Of a stretch of DNA of 64,000 nt, positions 25,594-34,369 are shown piece by piece; the stretch's first letter is position 1; every line of letters starts with the position of its first letter. A program made the translations under genes and the position numbers. The notes beneath the pieces were generated by a model. That model did no database searches. It saw only the letters and a list, made by a program, of their open reading frames with translations, and was not told the DNA's origin. The DNA is taken from contig JAZSMJ010000006.1 of the NCBI GenBank assembly GCA_045535815.1, positions 1-64,000 on the forward strand. Direction: 5' to 3'. The stretch is from JAZSMJ01 sp045535815. Its GTDB lineage: Bacteria > Bacillota > Clostridia > Oscillospirales > CAG-272.

Positions 25594-27572
25594 ATTGCAT
25601 CTACCTCCGCCATGATCTGTTTGTTAGAGAATCCCTTAAGATCCATTGCACCGGAATGACATGCTACGGTACAAGCACCACATCCCTGACATACGGCAGG
25701 GTTAACAGAAGCAACTCTTCTGATAGCAGTGGTTCTGTCGGGCATTCTGAATTCTTTATCAATATAGGTTATTGCACCGTAAGGACATACCTTTTCACAA
25801 GCGGAACAACCGTTACACATCATCTCGTTTGAGGTAGCAACGCAAGGATTGCAGGTAAGCTTATCTTTCGCAAGCAGTCCTATAACCTTAGCGGCAGCTG
25901 CGCCTGCCTGAGATACTGTTTCGGGGATATCCTTGGGTCCCTGGCAGGTACCGGAAAGGAATACGCCTGCTGTAGGACTTTCTACGGGACGGAGCTTGGG
26001 GTGAGCTTCTGTAAAGAAGTCGTTTGTATCCATACTTGCAGTAAGCATGGTAGCAAGAGGTCTTGCGCTGGGATCAGGCTCTATTGCAGCAGCAAGAACG
26101 ACCATATCTGCTTCGATCTTGAGCTGCTTGTCAGCAATAAGGTCGGAAGCCTGAACGGTCAGCTTGCCATCGTGAGGAGCAACCTTTCCAACCATTCCCT
26201 TGATATAATGTACGCCGTATTCCTCAACTGCTCTGCGGTAGAACTCGTCAAAGTTCTTACCGGGAGTTCTTACGTCTATGTAGAATACGTAAACGTCAGT
26301 ATCGGGATATTTCTCCCTTGTAAGCATTGCATGCTTTGCCGTATACATACAGCAAATCTTGGAGCAGTACTGCTTTCCGCATCCTGACGTATCACGTGAG
26401 CCTACACACTGAACGAATACGATAGTATGAGGATGTGTTCCGTCTGAGGGACGGAGAAGCTTACCTGCGGTAGGACCGGAGGCATTCATTATTCTTTCAT
26501 ATTCAAGAGAGGTAACAACGTCAGGGCTCTGAGAATATGCAAACTCATCGTAATTGTCAAGCTTAATGGGATTAAAGCCTGTTGCAACGACTATTGCACC
26601 GTACTGCTGTTCAATTATTTCATCCTTCTGCTTGTAATCGATAGCTCCTGCGGTACATACCTTTGAGCAAACACCGCACTTGCCACTCTTCAGCATTGTA
26701 CAATAATCTGCGTCAATCGTAGCAACCTTCGGAACTGCCTGAGCAAAGGGAATATAAATTGCACGTCTTGTGTCCATTCCGAGGTTAAATTCATTCGGAA
26801 CCTTTTTCTGAGGACATTTTTCTGTACAAAGTCCGCAACCTGTACAAAGACTTTCGTTTACGTAGCGAGCCTTTTTCTTTATGGATACCGTAAAGTTTCC
26901 TACGAATCCCTTAACAGCCTCAACCTCGCTGTAAGCGTATATATTTATCTTATCATGCTGAGCAGCATCAACCATCTTAGGTGTAAGTATGCAGGCAGCA
27001 CAGTCGAGCGTAGGGAAGGTCTTGTCAAGCTGAGTCATCTTTCCGCCGATAGTAGGAGTTTTTTCAACTATATCTACTTCAAATCCTGCGTCTGCAATAT
27101 CGAGAGCTGTCTGAATACCTGCGATACCGCCTCCGATAACGAGCGCACGCTTTGTAACGGGGCTTTCACCTGCTGTAAGCGGAGCGTTAAGATGCACCTT
27201 CGCAATAGCAGTTCTTGCAAGGATTATAGCCTTCTCTGTACCGATCTCCATATCCTTATGTATCCACGAGCACTGCTCACGGATGTTTGCAATCTCAACC
27301 ATATAAGGGTTAAGACCTGCCGCAGCAGCAGTCTTGCGGAAGGTAGCCTCATGCATACGGGGAGAGCAGGAGCAAACAACTATTCCGGTAAGGGCATAGT
27401 CTCTTATTGCATCCTTTATAATGTTCTGACCGGCTTCAGAACACATATACTGATAATCGGTGGAGAAAACTACACCCGGTTCCTTTGCCGCAGCTTCAGC
27501 AACGGCTTTAACGTCAACAGTTCCGGCAATATTGCTTCCGCACCAGCATACAAATACGCCAATTCTCTGCAT
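25584..27572 (-). CDS. hdrA: HdrA-like electron-bifurcating flavoprotein
   Basis: 662 residues, standard HdrA length. An N-terminal Cys-containing domain (VCWCGSNI) is followed by the FAD-binding VIGGGIAGIQTALDIADAG (about 145-163) and PTLDCAACILTPKM. Four ferredoxin-type motifs are visible: CTGCGLCTEKCP, CGVCSKVCTAGA, CNGCSACEKVCP and CQGCGACTVACH. HdrA holds the bifurcating FAD that splits electron pairs between ferredoxin and a high-potential acceptor. Here it lies between HdrBC and FlxD genes in one operon. Family certain; bifurcation in this organism is inferred. Confidence 0.92.
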   Translation of the reverse strand: MQRIGVFVCWCGSNIAGTVDVKAVAEAAAKEPGVVFSTDYQYMCSEAGQNIIKDAIRDYALTGIVVCSCSPRMHEATFRKTAAAAGLNPYMVEIANIREQCSWIHKDMEIGTEKAIILARTAIAKVHLNAPLTAGESPVTKRALVIGGGIAGIQTALDIADAGFEVDIVEKTPTIGGKMTQLDKTFPTLDCAACILTPKMVDAAQHDKINIYAYSEVEAVKGFVGNFTVSIKKKARYVNESLCTGCGLCTEKCPQKKVPNEFNLGMDTRRAIYIPFAQAVPKVATIDADYCTMLKSGKCGVCSKVCTAGAIDYKQKDEIIEQQYGAIVVATGFNPIKLDNYDEFAYSQSPDVVTSLEYERIMNASGPTAGKLLRPSDGTHPHTIVFVQCVGSRDTSGCGKQYCSKICCMYTAKHAMLTREKYPDTDVYVFYIDVRTPGKNFDEFYRRAVEEYGVHYIKGMVGKVAPHDGKLTVQASDLIADKQLKIEADMVVLAAAIEPDPSARPLATMLTASMDTNDFFTEAHPKLRPVESPTAGVFLSGTCQGPKDIPETVSQAGAAAAKVIGLLAKDKLTCNPCVATSNEMMCNGCSACEKVCPYGAITYIDKEFRMPDRTTAIRRVASVNPAVCQGCGACTVACHSGAMDLKGFSNKQIMAEVDAICK

Positions 27573-27586
27573 TGTTTTCTCCTCCT

Positions 27587-27979
27587 TTATTTACTGTATT
27601 TACGGAATGCGCTGACGATAGCCTGCTGAGGCAGATCTTCGTCAAGCATTTCCGGGATCATATCTGCTTTTAAGTGATTTTCGCCCTTCTGGCGTATCAC
27701 GGAAAGTCTTACTGCTTCAATAAGCTTTGCAGGCTCAACGCCTCTGGGACAGCGGTCAACACAAGCAAAGCAGGTAAGGCATTTATATATCGATTCAGAC
27801 TTCATAAGCTTTTCTATGTCGCCCGTTTCTACCATATATACGAACTGATGAGGATGGTATTCCATTTCATCATATGAAGGGCAGGTGCCCGAGCATTTGC
27901 CGCAACGCATACACTTCAGGGGATTTACTCCGCTTGATCTGAGGATCTGTTCTTTTGTTAATTCCTTATTAAAAGCCAT
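27587..27979 (-). CDS. hdrC: HdrC-like 4Fe-4S subunit
   Basis: 130 residues. Two 4Fe-4S motifs are visible, CMRCGKCSGTCPSY and CLTCFACVDRCPRGV, the HdrC pattern, and it is entirely soluble. It passes electrons from HdrA to the CCG-domain HdrB encoded 2 bases upstream. Confidence 0.9.
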   Translation of the reverse strand: MAFNKELTKEQILRSSGVNPLKCMRCGKCSGTCPSYDEMEYHPHQFVYMVETGDIEKLMKSESIYKCLTCFACVDRCPRGVEPAKLIEAVRLSVIRQKGENHLKADMIPEMLDEDLPQQAIVSAFRKYSK

Positions 27980-27981
27980 GA

Positions 27982-28767
27982 TCAGTCCTCCTTAACTCCG
28001 AGCGCTTCTGCAAGGAGCGCCGTGAAATATTCAACGGGTATATCCGATCCGCCGTTCTTCTTTAAGTTGTAAAGACAGAGCGGACAAGCGGTAACTATCA
28101 TATCAGCACCGTTACCCTTTGCACTCTCAACAACAGTAGAGCTCTTTTGTGCAGCAATCTTTTTATCTTCAAGCGTTATGTATCCGCCGCAACATTCGTT
28201 ACGGTAGGGATAAATAACCGGCTCAGCACCGATTGCACGAATGAAATCCTCAATTATGCGAGGATTTTCGGGGTTGTCGAACTGCATATCTGCTGAAGGA
28301 CGAAGGAGAAGGCAGCCGTAATAAGCGGCTATCTTCTTACCTGTAAGCGGATTTACAACCTTTTCCTTTATTTTATCAAAACCGATACAGTCACGAAGCA
28401 TCTCAAGGTAATGAAGCACCTTGGTTTCTCCGCCGTAAGGAATCTCAGGAGCAATGTAATTATTTACCTTGGTACGAATCTCCTCATCCTTAGCCATATC
28501 GATATTTACTCTTTTAATAACGTTATGACAAGCAGAGCAAAGCGTTATAAGATCTTCTCCGGCTTCTTTTGCAGACATAAGAGCACGGACAGAAGAGAGC
28601 TTTGTTGCTATTTCGTCTTTGGCGACCGGATAAACGGCACCGCAGCACTGCCAATCAGGCAATTCTTTAAGCTCAACGCCGAGAGCTTCAGCACTGCGTC
28701 TTGCGTATCTGTCAAGATCAACAGCCTTGTTCTTCAGCGTACAGCCCGGATAATAACTGAATTTCAT
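27982..28767 (-). CDS. hdrB: HdrB-like CCG-domain subunit
   Basis: 261 residues from ATG 28767, with GGAGG 6 bases upstream; the longer open frame to 28911 runs into fumC and is rejected. YYPGC starts the protein. Two cysteine-rich CCG motifs are present, QCCGAVYP...LCSACHNV and NECCGGY...TACPLCLYNL, which in HdrB hold the noncubane 4Fe-4S clusters that cleave heterodisulfides. In methanogen TfrB such a domain is fused behind the 2Fe-2S/4Fe-4S domains now encoded by frdB. Here it may pass electrons to FrdB or reduce an unknown disulfide. Confidence 0.88.
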   Translation of the reverse strand: MKFSYYPGCTLKNKAVDLDRYARRSAEALGVELKELPDWQCCGAVYPVAKDEIATKLSSVRALMSAKEAGEDLITLCSACHNVIKRVNIDMAKDEEIRTKVNNYIAPEIPYGGETKVLHYLEMLRDCIGFDKIKEKVVNPLTGKKIAAYYGCLLLRPSADMQFDNPENPRIIEDFIRAIGAEPVIYPYRNECCGGYITLEDKKIAAQKSSTVVESAKGNGADMIVTACPLCLYNLKKNGGSDIPVEYFTALLAEALGVKED

Positions 28768-28780
28768 GTTTTCCTCCAAA

Positions 28781-30151
28781 TCAGACCATCTGCTCGGGAT
28801 GGAATACTTCATCAAACTTTTCAGGTGTAAGGAAGCCAAGCTCAACGCAGGCTTCTTTAAGGGATATGTTATCCTTAAATGCTTTCTTTGCAGTCTTAGC
28901 AGCGTTATCATATCCTATATAAGGATTGAGCGCCGTAACGAGCATAAGAGAATTATGAAGATTGTGATGCATCTTTTCTCGGTTAGCCTTGATTCCTGTA
29001 ACACAGTTGTCGTTAAAGGATATAATTCCATCTGCAAGAAGTCTTACAGACTGAAGGAAGTTATATATGCAAACCGGCATAAATACGTTAAGCTCGAAAT
29101 TACCCTGCGATGCAGCCATACCGACAGCAACGTCGTTAGCAATTACCTGAACTGCAACCATAGTCATAGATTCACACTGAGTGGGGTTGACCTTACCGGG
29201 CATAATTGACGAGCCGGGCTCGTTTTCGGGAATGAATATCTCACCAAGACCGTCTCTCGGACCGCTTGCGAGCCATCTTACGTCATTTGCAATCTTCATA
29301 AGGTTTGCTGCAAGAGCCTTAAGAGCACCGTGAGCGAACACGAGCTCATCCTTTGATGTAAGAGCATGGAATTTATTTTCGGCAGTAACGAAGCTCTTGC
29401 CTGTAAGCTCGGAAACAACTGACGCTACCTTTTCAGCAAATCCCTTGGGTGCGTTAAGTCCTGTTCCGACTGCTGTACCGCCAAGCGCAAGCTCCTTGAG
29501 ACCGGAGAGAGCAAGCTCAAGCTGACCCTTAGTCTTTTCTATCATATTTCTCCAACCGGATATCTCCTGAGAGAATTTTATGGGAGTTGCATCCTGAAGA
29601 TGAGTTCTTCCGCTCTTAACGATGCCCTCGTTCTCTTCCTCAAGTCTCTTGAGAGTAGCTAAAAGCTTATCCATAGCAGGGAAGAGCTTATCCTCAATCG
29701 AGATTACCGCAGCAATATGCATTGCAGTGGGGAAAGTGTCATTAGATGACTGAGACATATTTATATCGTCATTAGGATGGAGAAGCTTTTTGCCTGCGAT
29801 CTCATTTCCTCTGTTGGCGATGACCTCGTTTGCGTTCATATTTGACTGAGTTCCGCTTCCGGTCTGCCATACAACGAGAGGAAAATGTTCATTCAGCAAG
29901 CCGGCAATAACCTCATCACATGCCTTCTTTATTGCGTCAAGCTTTTCATTTGTCATTTTTTCGGGCTTTATCGAGTTGTTTGCGATTGCAGCCGCTTTCT
30001 TGAGTATACCGAAAGCGTGAGTGATCTCTCGGGGCATTACCTCAACGCCTATCTTGAAATTCTGAAAGCTTCTCTGTGTCTGTGCAGCCCAATACTTGTC
30101 CGCAGGGACCTGCATCTCACCCATAGAGTCTTTTTCAATACGATATTCCAT
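28781..30151 (-). CDS. fumC: Fumarate hydratase, class II
   Basis: 456 residues, full length. The signature GSSIMPGKVNPTQCE, SGSGTQSNMNANEVIANR (in part), SSNDTFPTA and GRTHLQDATPI identify a class II fumarase rather than aspartase. It interconverts malate and fumarate without iron. It sits between the dehydrogenase gene (35 bases upstream) and hdrB (13 bases downstream), so malate dehydration is tied to the fumarate reductase in one transcript. Confidence 0.94.
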   Translation of the reverse strand: MEYRIEKDSMGEMQVPADKYWAAQTQRSFQNFKIGVEVMPREITHAFGILKKAAAIANNSIKPEKMTNEKLDAIKKACDEVIAGLLNEHFPLVVWQTGSGTQSNMNANEVIANRGNEIAGKKLLHPNDDINMSQSSNDTFPTAMHIAAVISIEDKLFPAMDKLLATLKRLEEENEGIVKSGRTHLQDATPIKFSQEISGWRNMIEKTKGQLELALSGLKELALGGTAVGTGLNAPKGFAEKVASVVSELTGKSFVTAENKFHALTSKDELVFAHGALKALAANLMKIANDVRWLASGPRDGLGEIFIPENEPGSSIMPGKVNPTQCESMTMVAVQVIANDVAVGMAASQGNFELNVFMPVCIYNFLQSVRLLADGIISFNDNCVTGIKANREKMHHNLHNSLMLVTALNPYIGYDNAAKTAKKAFKDNISLKEACVELGFLTPEKFDEVFHPEQMV

Positions 30152-30185
30152 GCTTTACGAGCCTCGTTTCTATATCTGAATTTGA

Positions 30186-31133
30186 TTAAATGTTAACTGA
30201 TTTTATAATTTCCTTAAGTGTATCAGCACTGTGACGCAGAAGCTGAACCTCTTTGTCCTGAAGGGGAGTATATATCTTACCCTTGCTACCTTGATTTCCG
30301 ACAAGCGTCAGCGTGCTGAGACATACGTCTTCAATGCCGTATTCACCGTGCATCATTGTGGAAACTGTAAGAACTGTATCTACACTACTGAGAAGACACT
30401 TGCAGAGATGGCAAACCGAGATTGAAACGGCATAGAACGTAGCGCCTTTTCCTGCAATGATCTTAGCACCGGAGGTACGAACGTAATTTTCAACCTCGTC
30501 AAAGTTGAGTTGAGCCTTACCGGATCCTGTGCTTGCAACGTATTTCTGGAAGTTTTCAATCTGAATATCCGAAATGGATGCAAGAGACCACGGAACGAAC
30601 GAAGTATCTCCGTGTTCACCGAAAACGCAAGCGTGAACGTTTTTCTGGCTAACGCCGAAATGCTCGGCAATGTTTGTACGGAGTCTTGCAGTATCAAGAA
30701 TTGTACCTGAACCGATAATCTGGTTTTCAGGCAGACCGGAGAGCTTTGTGAACGCATATGTAAGTATGTCAACAGGATTGCTGACGATAACGTACTTAGA
30801 CGTGGGAGCGTACTTTGTTATTTCAGGTATGATCTGCTTGATAATAGAAATGTTTGTCTGCGTGAGGTCAAGTCTTGTCTGACCGGGCTTTCTCGCAATA
30901 CCGGATGTGATAATAACGATATCCGAACCTGCAGCATCGGAGTAATCACCTGCTGTGATAGAGATCGGATTACAGAAGGGAGTGCCCTGACTAATATCAA
31001 TTGCTTCGCCTATTGCTTTTTCCTTTTTGATATCGATCATAACAACCTCTGTTGCTATTCCGGTAACAGCCAGTGAATATGCAATTGTAGCGCCGACGCT
31101 TCCGGCACCAATGATAGAAATTTTTGTGCTCAT
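30186..31133 (-). CDS. mdh: NAD-dependent malate/lactate dehydrogenase (LDH-fold; Arg at the specificity position)
   Basis: 315 residues. N-terminal GAGSVGATIAYSL binds NAD; GEHGDTSFVPW holds the catalytic histidine; DTARLR lies in the substrate pocket. The specificity loop reads ARKPGQTRLDL. The residue before KPG (Arg81) aligns with position 102, which is Gln in typical lactate dehydrogenases and Arg in malate dehydrogenases; changing this residue is known to swap specificity. The rest of the loop (TRLDL) is LDH-like. As the first gene of an operon with fumarase and fumarate reductase, oxaloacetate-to-malate reduction makes sense. Annotation pipelines may call it L-lactate dehydrogenase. 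Confidence 0.8.
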   Translation of the reverse strand: MSTKISIIGAGSVGATIAYSLAVTGIATEVVMIDIKKEKAIGEAIDISQGTPFCNPISITAGDYSDAAGSDIVIITSGIARKPGQTRLDLTQTNISIIKQIIPEITKYAPTSKYVIVSNPVDILTYAFTKLSGLPENQIIGSGTILDTARLRTNIAEHFGVSQKNVHACVFGEHGDTSFVPWSLASISDIQIENFQKYVASTGSGKAQLNFDEVENYVRTSGAKIIAGKGATFYAVSISVCHLCKCLLSSVDTVLTVSTMMHGEYGIEDVCLSTLTLVGNQGSKGKIYTPLQDKEVQLLRHSADTLKEIIKSVNI

Positions 31134-31169
31134 AATGGTACTTCCTCTTACAATTTAATAATTTATTTA

Positions 31170-31252
31170 TTCACATGCCGTGAAATACAGGCAAGCATTT
31201 ACAAACCGATTTTCCGGCAATTATATTATAACACAAACTCTTATTTTCTCAA
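31170..31252 (-). promoter_or_regulatory. Promoter and leader of the twelve-gene redox operon
   Basis: On the minus strand TTGAGA (plus-strand 31247-31252), a 16-base spacer and TATAAT (31225-31230) with a TG extension form a good promoter. The leader of about 85 bases holds an inverted repeat TTCAC-5-GTGAA (31170-31184 region). A second AT-rich repeat, TTGTG-9-CACAA, lies upstream at 31294-31312. It resembles a Rex half-site pair but the spacing is one base off. Confidence 0.65.
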
Positions 31253-31474
31253 AGAGGCATTATAATGAATATTATATAATATATTGCTTTTTTTTGTGCA
31301 ACTTTTACACAAAAATTAAAAAAATGCGAAAATGTTACAAAATAAGCCAAATTGAAATTGACAAGATCTTATAAATAATGTTAAAAAGCAACATTTTTGC
31401 GAAGCTATTAACATTTATATCATAATAAAGGATTCAGTGTATTTGTTGAAAATGACAAATAAGAATATTTTAAA
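31253..31474. other. AT-rich region upstream of the redox operon
   Basis: No gene is visible. It contains AATGTT-7-AACATT near 31377-31395 and the TTGTG-9-CACAA repeat noted with the promoter. It follows the amidohydrolase stop (31475) and lacks a classic terminator. Confidence 0.4.
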
Positions 31475-32284
31475 TCAGACATCAAGATCAAGGAATCTTA
31501 TAGCGTTTTTACTGTATATTTTTTCATACAGATCAGCACTGAGCTCAAGAGATTCAAGTGCAATTTTTTCGCTGTCTGCACCGTACCACGGAGTGTCGCT
31601 TCCAAACAGTAATTTATCCGGATCATGCTCGCAAATGACTCGTTTTCCAAGCTCAATATCAGCCTCCGGAGCGCAGAGTAGTGAGGTGTCCAGCCATATG
31701 TTTTTGCCACAGAGCATGCGAAGAACCGTATCCCAGCATTTGAATCCGCCAAGATGTGCAGCAACGAGCCTCATCTCCGGAAATTTATTTATAACGCAGG
31801 CAATAGCCTCAGGCGGTGCGTGCATAAAATTCGGCGAATAAAAATCGTTTCCTGCGTGTGTAATTACGAACAGTCCGTTCTCAATGCATCCCTTGAATAT
31901 GGGATCGAATTTGTCGGAATCTATTGTTGTTTCCATATAGTCGGGGTGAATCTTTATACCTTTTATTCCTGCATTGCGAAGCCTTTTGAGCTCTTTTTTT
32001 ATAACTTCTTCATCGCAATGAGGATTGACAGATCCAAGTGCTATCATCCTTTTTTGTGTATTGTTAAGGTCTATTGCAAAGTTATTGACGTTTGTCATCT
32101 GACGGGGATTAGTTGCAATATTGCAAACAACGCTTATATCGACTCCGTCTTCATCCATTTTACGAAGATTGTCGGAAACGGTTCCGTTCGTAATGTTCAG
32201 GATGTTTCCTATTGCAGATAGCTTCGGGATGGCTTTTTCGGCTACTGCATCAGGGAAGCAATGGGTGTGAAAATCTATCAGCAT
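31475..32284 (-). CDS. Amidohydrolase-2 family (ACMSD-like) metal-dependent hydrolase
   Basis: 269 residues from ATG 32284 (AAAGG upstream; the open frame to 32326 lacks a ribosome site). TIM-barrel metal-site motifs are visible: IDFHTHCFP, KIHPDYMETT, ITHAGNDFYSP, AAHLGG and FGSDTPWYGAD. Family members are hydrolases or decarboxylases of ring acids, lactones or cyclic ureas. It is a lone gene on the minus strand, divergent from the decarboxylase operon. The substrate cannot be told from sequence. Confidence 0.8.
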   Translation of the reverse strand: MLIDFHTHCFPDAVAEKAIPKLSAIGNILNITNGTVSDNLRKMDEDGVDISVVCNIATNPRQMTNVNNFAIDLNNTQKRMIALGSVNPHCDEEVIKKELKRLRNAGIKGIKIHPDYMETTIDSDKFDPIFKGCIENGLFVITHAGNDFYSPNFMHAPPEAIACVINKFPEMRLVAAHLGGFKCWDTVLRMLCGKNIWLDTSLLCAPEADIELGKRVICEHDPDKLLFGSDTPWYGADSEKIALESLELSADLYEKIYSKNAIRFLDLDV

Positions 32285-32403
32285 TTTATACCTTTCTTGA
32301 ACTTGGAAAAATAAACAATTTCTCATTTAAATGATACCATATATAGCAACAATATTTGTGAACAAAACTTTAATTTTATTAACAAAATAGAAATTAAATA
32401 ATG

Positions 32404-32433
32404 TTGTAATTATTAACCTTTTTGTAATATAAT
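32404..32433 (+). promoter_or_regulatory. Probable promoter of the sodium-pump decarboxylase operon
   Basis: TTGTAA at 32404-32409, an 18-base spacer and TATAAT at 32428-32433. A long AT-rich leader runs to GGAGG at 32509-32513, 11 bases before GTG 32525. A second TATAAT-like box at about 32440 makes the exact start uncertain. Confidence 0.55.
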
Positions 32434-32524
32434 GTAAAATATAATGGGGTTATATTTATTGAAGTAAGAAATAATCCTAATAAAATGAAAAATATTTTTT
32501 AAATATACGGAGGAATATTACACA

Positions 32525-33946
32525 GTGGAAAAGATTCAAAAGACAGCTTCCGAGCTCAGAGGTCTGCTTGCAGAAACCACAACAGAAGCTCGTAATATAG
32601 TTTCCTCTATATTTGATGAAGGAACGTTTGTTGAACTCGGCTCGTACGTTAAGCGTGCAAACGCTGAAGACGGAAATGATTTTGAAAGCGTTGTATGCGG
32701 ATGCGGAGCAATAGACGGAAGACTCGTTTATGCCTTTGTCCAGGATCCATCAAATATGAAGGGTGCTTTAAGTGAAGCTCACTCAAATAAGATCTGTTCT
32801 GTATACGATATGGCTGCCAAGAGCGGCGCGCCTGTTATAGGTGTATTCAGTAGCTCAGGCGCTAAGGTTATGGAGGGTATAGGCGTTATTTCCGGATACG
32901 GAAAGATAATGAAGAAGGCATCTCGCCTTAAGGGAGTAGTTCCTCAGATAGCCGTTATATCCGGCGTTTGCGGAGCATCGTCTGCCATTATTGCGTCAAT
33001 GTTTGATTTCGCAATTGCTGCAAAGGATAAGGGTCAGCTCTTTGTATCATCTCCTTTTCTGACCGATATTAATGCGCAGGATACCGTTGAATTTGCTGCA
33101 AAAAGAGGAGATATCAGCCTGCTCGTATCGAATACAGACGAAGCAATTACAGAGCTTAAAAAGCTTCTTGCGTATCTTCCCTCAAGCGATTCTGAAACAG
33201 CTCCGTATGAGGATGCTGACGATATTAACCGTACAACCCCCGAGATTGCCGATATAGTTGCAAAAGCAGGATACAGTATGACTGAGGTCGTAGCATCTGT
33301 AGCTGATTTCGGTGTGTTTGAAGAAGTCTGCAAAGCCTGTGCGCCTGAAATTAAAATTGGTTTTATCAGAATAAACGGTGCATCTGTTGCCGTGTGTGCC
33401 AATGATCCCAGCGTAAAGGGTGGAGCAATAACTCCGTGTGCGGCGCATAAAGCTGCTAAGTTTATCGATTTCTGTAATTGCTTTGATATTCCGCTTGTTA
33501 CTCTGGTTGACAGCGTTAGCTTTGTAGCTTCTGCAGAATATGAAAAGTGCCATTATTCAGAAAAGCTTGCAGAGCTTGCATCGGCATATGCGCTTTCCGA
33601 AAATGCGATGGTTACCTGCGTGCTTGGCAATGCCTTCGGAGCATCGTTTACAGTTATGGGCTCCAAGGCACTTGGCGCTGATATAGCCTTTTCTTCTGAA
33701 AATGCAAAGATCAGCATAATGAGTCCCGAGGCTGCAGTTCAGTTTATCTGGAGCGAAGAGATCAAATCATCAAAAGATCCTGTAGCTAAGAGAGAAGAGC
33801 TTATTTCAGAGTGGAATAATACCCTTGCATCTCCGATCGCAGCAGCTAAGAGCGGTGATATAGATGACATTATATCACTTGCAGAGCTTCGTCAGAGAAT
33901 TGCGGCTGCTCTTGAAATACTTGCTTTTAAAGGGAGGGTAATATGA
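32525..33946 (+). CDS. Acyl-CoA-type carboxyltransferase subunit (MmdA/12S-like), divergent
   Basis: 473 residues, GTG start. It has the crotonase-like double fold of carboxyltransferases: an ELGSYV...N-terminal region, GCGAIDGRLVYAFVQDPSN, SSGAKVMEGIGVISGYGKI, then a second half with FIRINGASVAVCAN, GGAITPCAAHKAAKF and FGASFTVMGSKALG. Usual methylmalonyl-CoA decarboxylase alpha chains are about 510 residues and read GGARIQEG and CAGGA at the oxyanion sites; here these are SSGAKVMEG and CGASSA, so the acyl-CoA pocket has drifted. It overlaps the OadG gene by 4 bases (ATGA). It moves a carboxyl group between biotin and an acyl-CoA or related acid; substrate open. Confidence 0.75.
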   Translation: MEKIQKTASELRGLLAETTTEARNIVSSIFDEGTFVELGSYVKRANAEDGNDFESVVCGCGAIDGRLVYAFVQDPSNMKGALSEAHSNKICSVYDMAAKSGAPVIGVFSSSGAKVMEGIGVISGYGKIMKKASRLKGVVPQIAVISGVCGASSAIIASMFDFAIAAKDKGQLFVSSPFLTDINAQDTVEFAAKRGDISLLVSNTDEAITELKKLLAYLPSSDSETAPYEDADDINRTTPEIADIVAKAGYSMTEVVASVADFGVFEEVCKACAPEIKIGFIRINGASVAVCANDPSVKGGAITPCAAHKAAKFIDFCNCFDIPLVTLVDSVSFVASAEYEKCHYSEKLAELASAYALSENAMVTCVLGNAFGASFTVMGSKALGADIAFSSENAKISIMSPEAAVQFIWSEEIKSSKDPVAKREELISEWNNTLASPIAAAKSGDIDDIISLAELRQRIAAALEILAFKGRVI

Positions 33947-34338
33947 ATATTGCTTTCCTTGCAGCTTCTGCAGCAACTGAAGCTGTAACTGAAAACGTAT
34001 TTGAAAAATCGATGGACCTTTCTACTCCTCTTGGCGAAAGAATGGCTCTTGGTCTTCAAACTATGGTTCTCGGTTTGGGTACGGTTTTTTCAATACTAAT
34101 TATAATATGGGGTGTGCTTGCACTTTTCAAGGTGTTCTTCTATACCATTCCCAATTCAAGAAAGAAGACAGCTTCTGCAGTTGTAGACACACAGACAGAA
34201 AATGTCGCATCAGAAGAAGCAGTTGATGATAATGATGAAGAAATAGTTGCGGCAATATCCGCAGCTGTTGCGGTATATCTTGATAAACCGGTAAGCTCGT
34301 TCAGAGTGGTTTCTTTCAGACGGTTTGATAAACAGTAA
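33943..34338 (+). CDS. oadG: OadG/MmdD-family gamma subunit of the sodium pump decarboxylase
   Basis: 131 residues. One membrane helix (TMVLGLGTVFSILIIIWGVLA) is followed by a charged linker and a short C-terminal segment EEIVAAISAAVAVYL typical of OadG proteins. It anchors the peripheral carboxyltransferases to the membrane beta subunit and stabilises the complex. Translationally coupled to the preceding gene. Confidence 0.85.
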   Translation: MNIAFLAASAATEAVTENVFEKSMDLSTPLGERMALGLQTMVLGLGTVFSILIIIWGVLALFKVFFYTIPNSRKKTASAVVDTQTENVASEEAVDDNDEEIVAAISAAVAVYLDKPVSSFRVVSFRRFDKQ

Positions 34339-34369
34339 TTCGATTACGATAATTCGGAGGTAATTTATA

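Noticed and set aside
28768..28911. N-terminal extension of the HdrB-like protein
   Set aside because: It overlaps fumC and lacks a ribosome site; GGAGG before ATG 28767 and the conserved YYPGC start define the true N-terminus.
31294..31312. Confident Rex operator
   Set aside because: Half-site spacing is 9 where 8 is required for the known motif; kept only as a weak suggestion.
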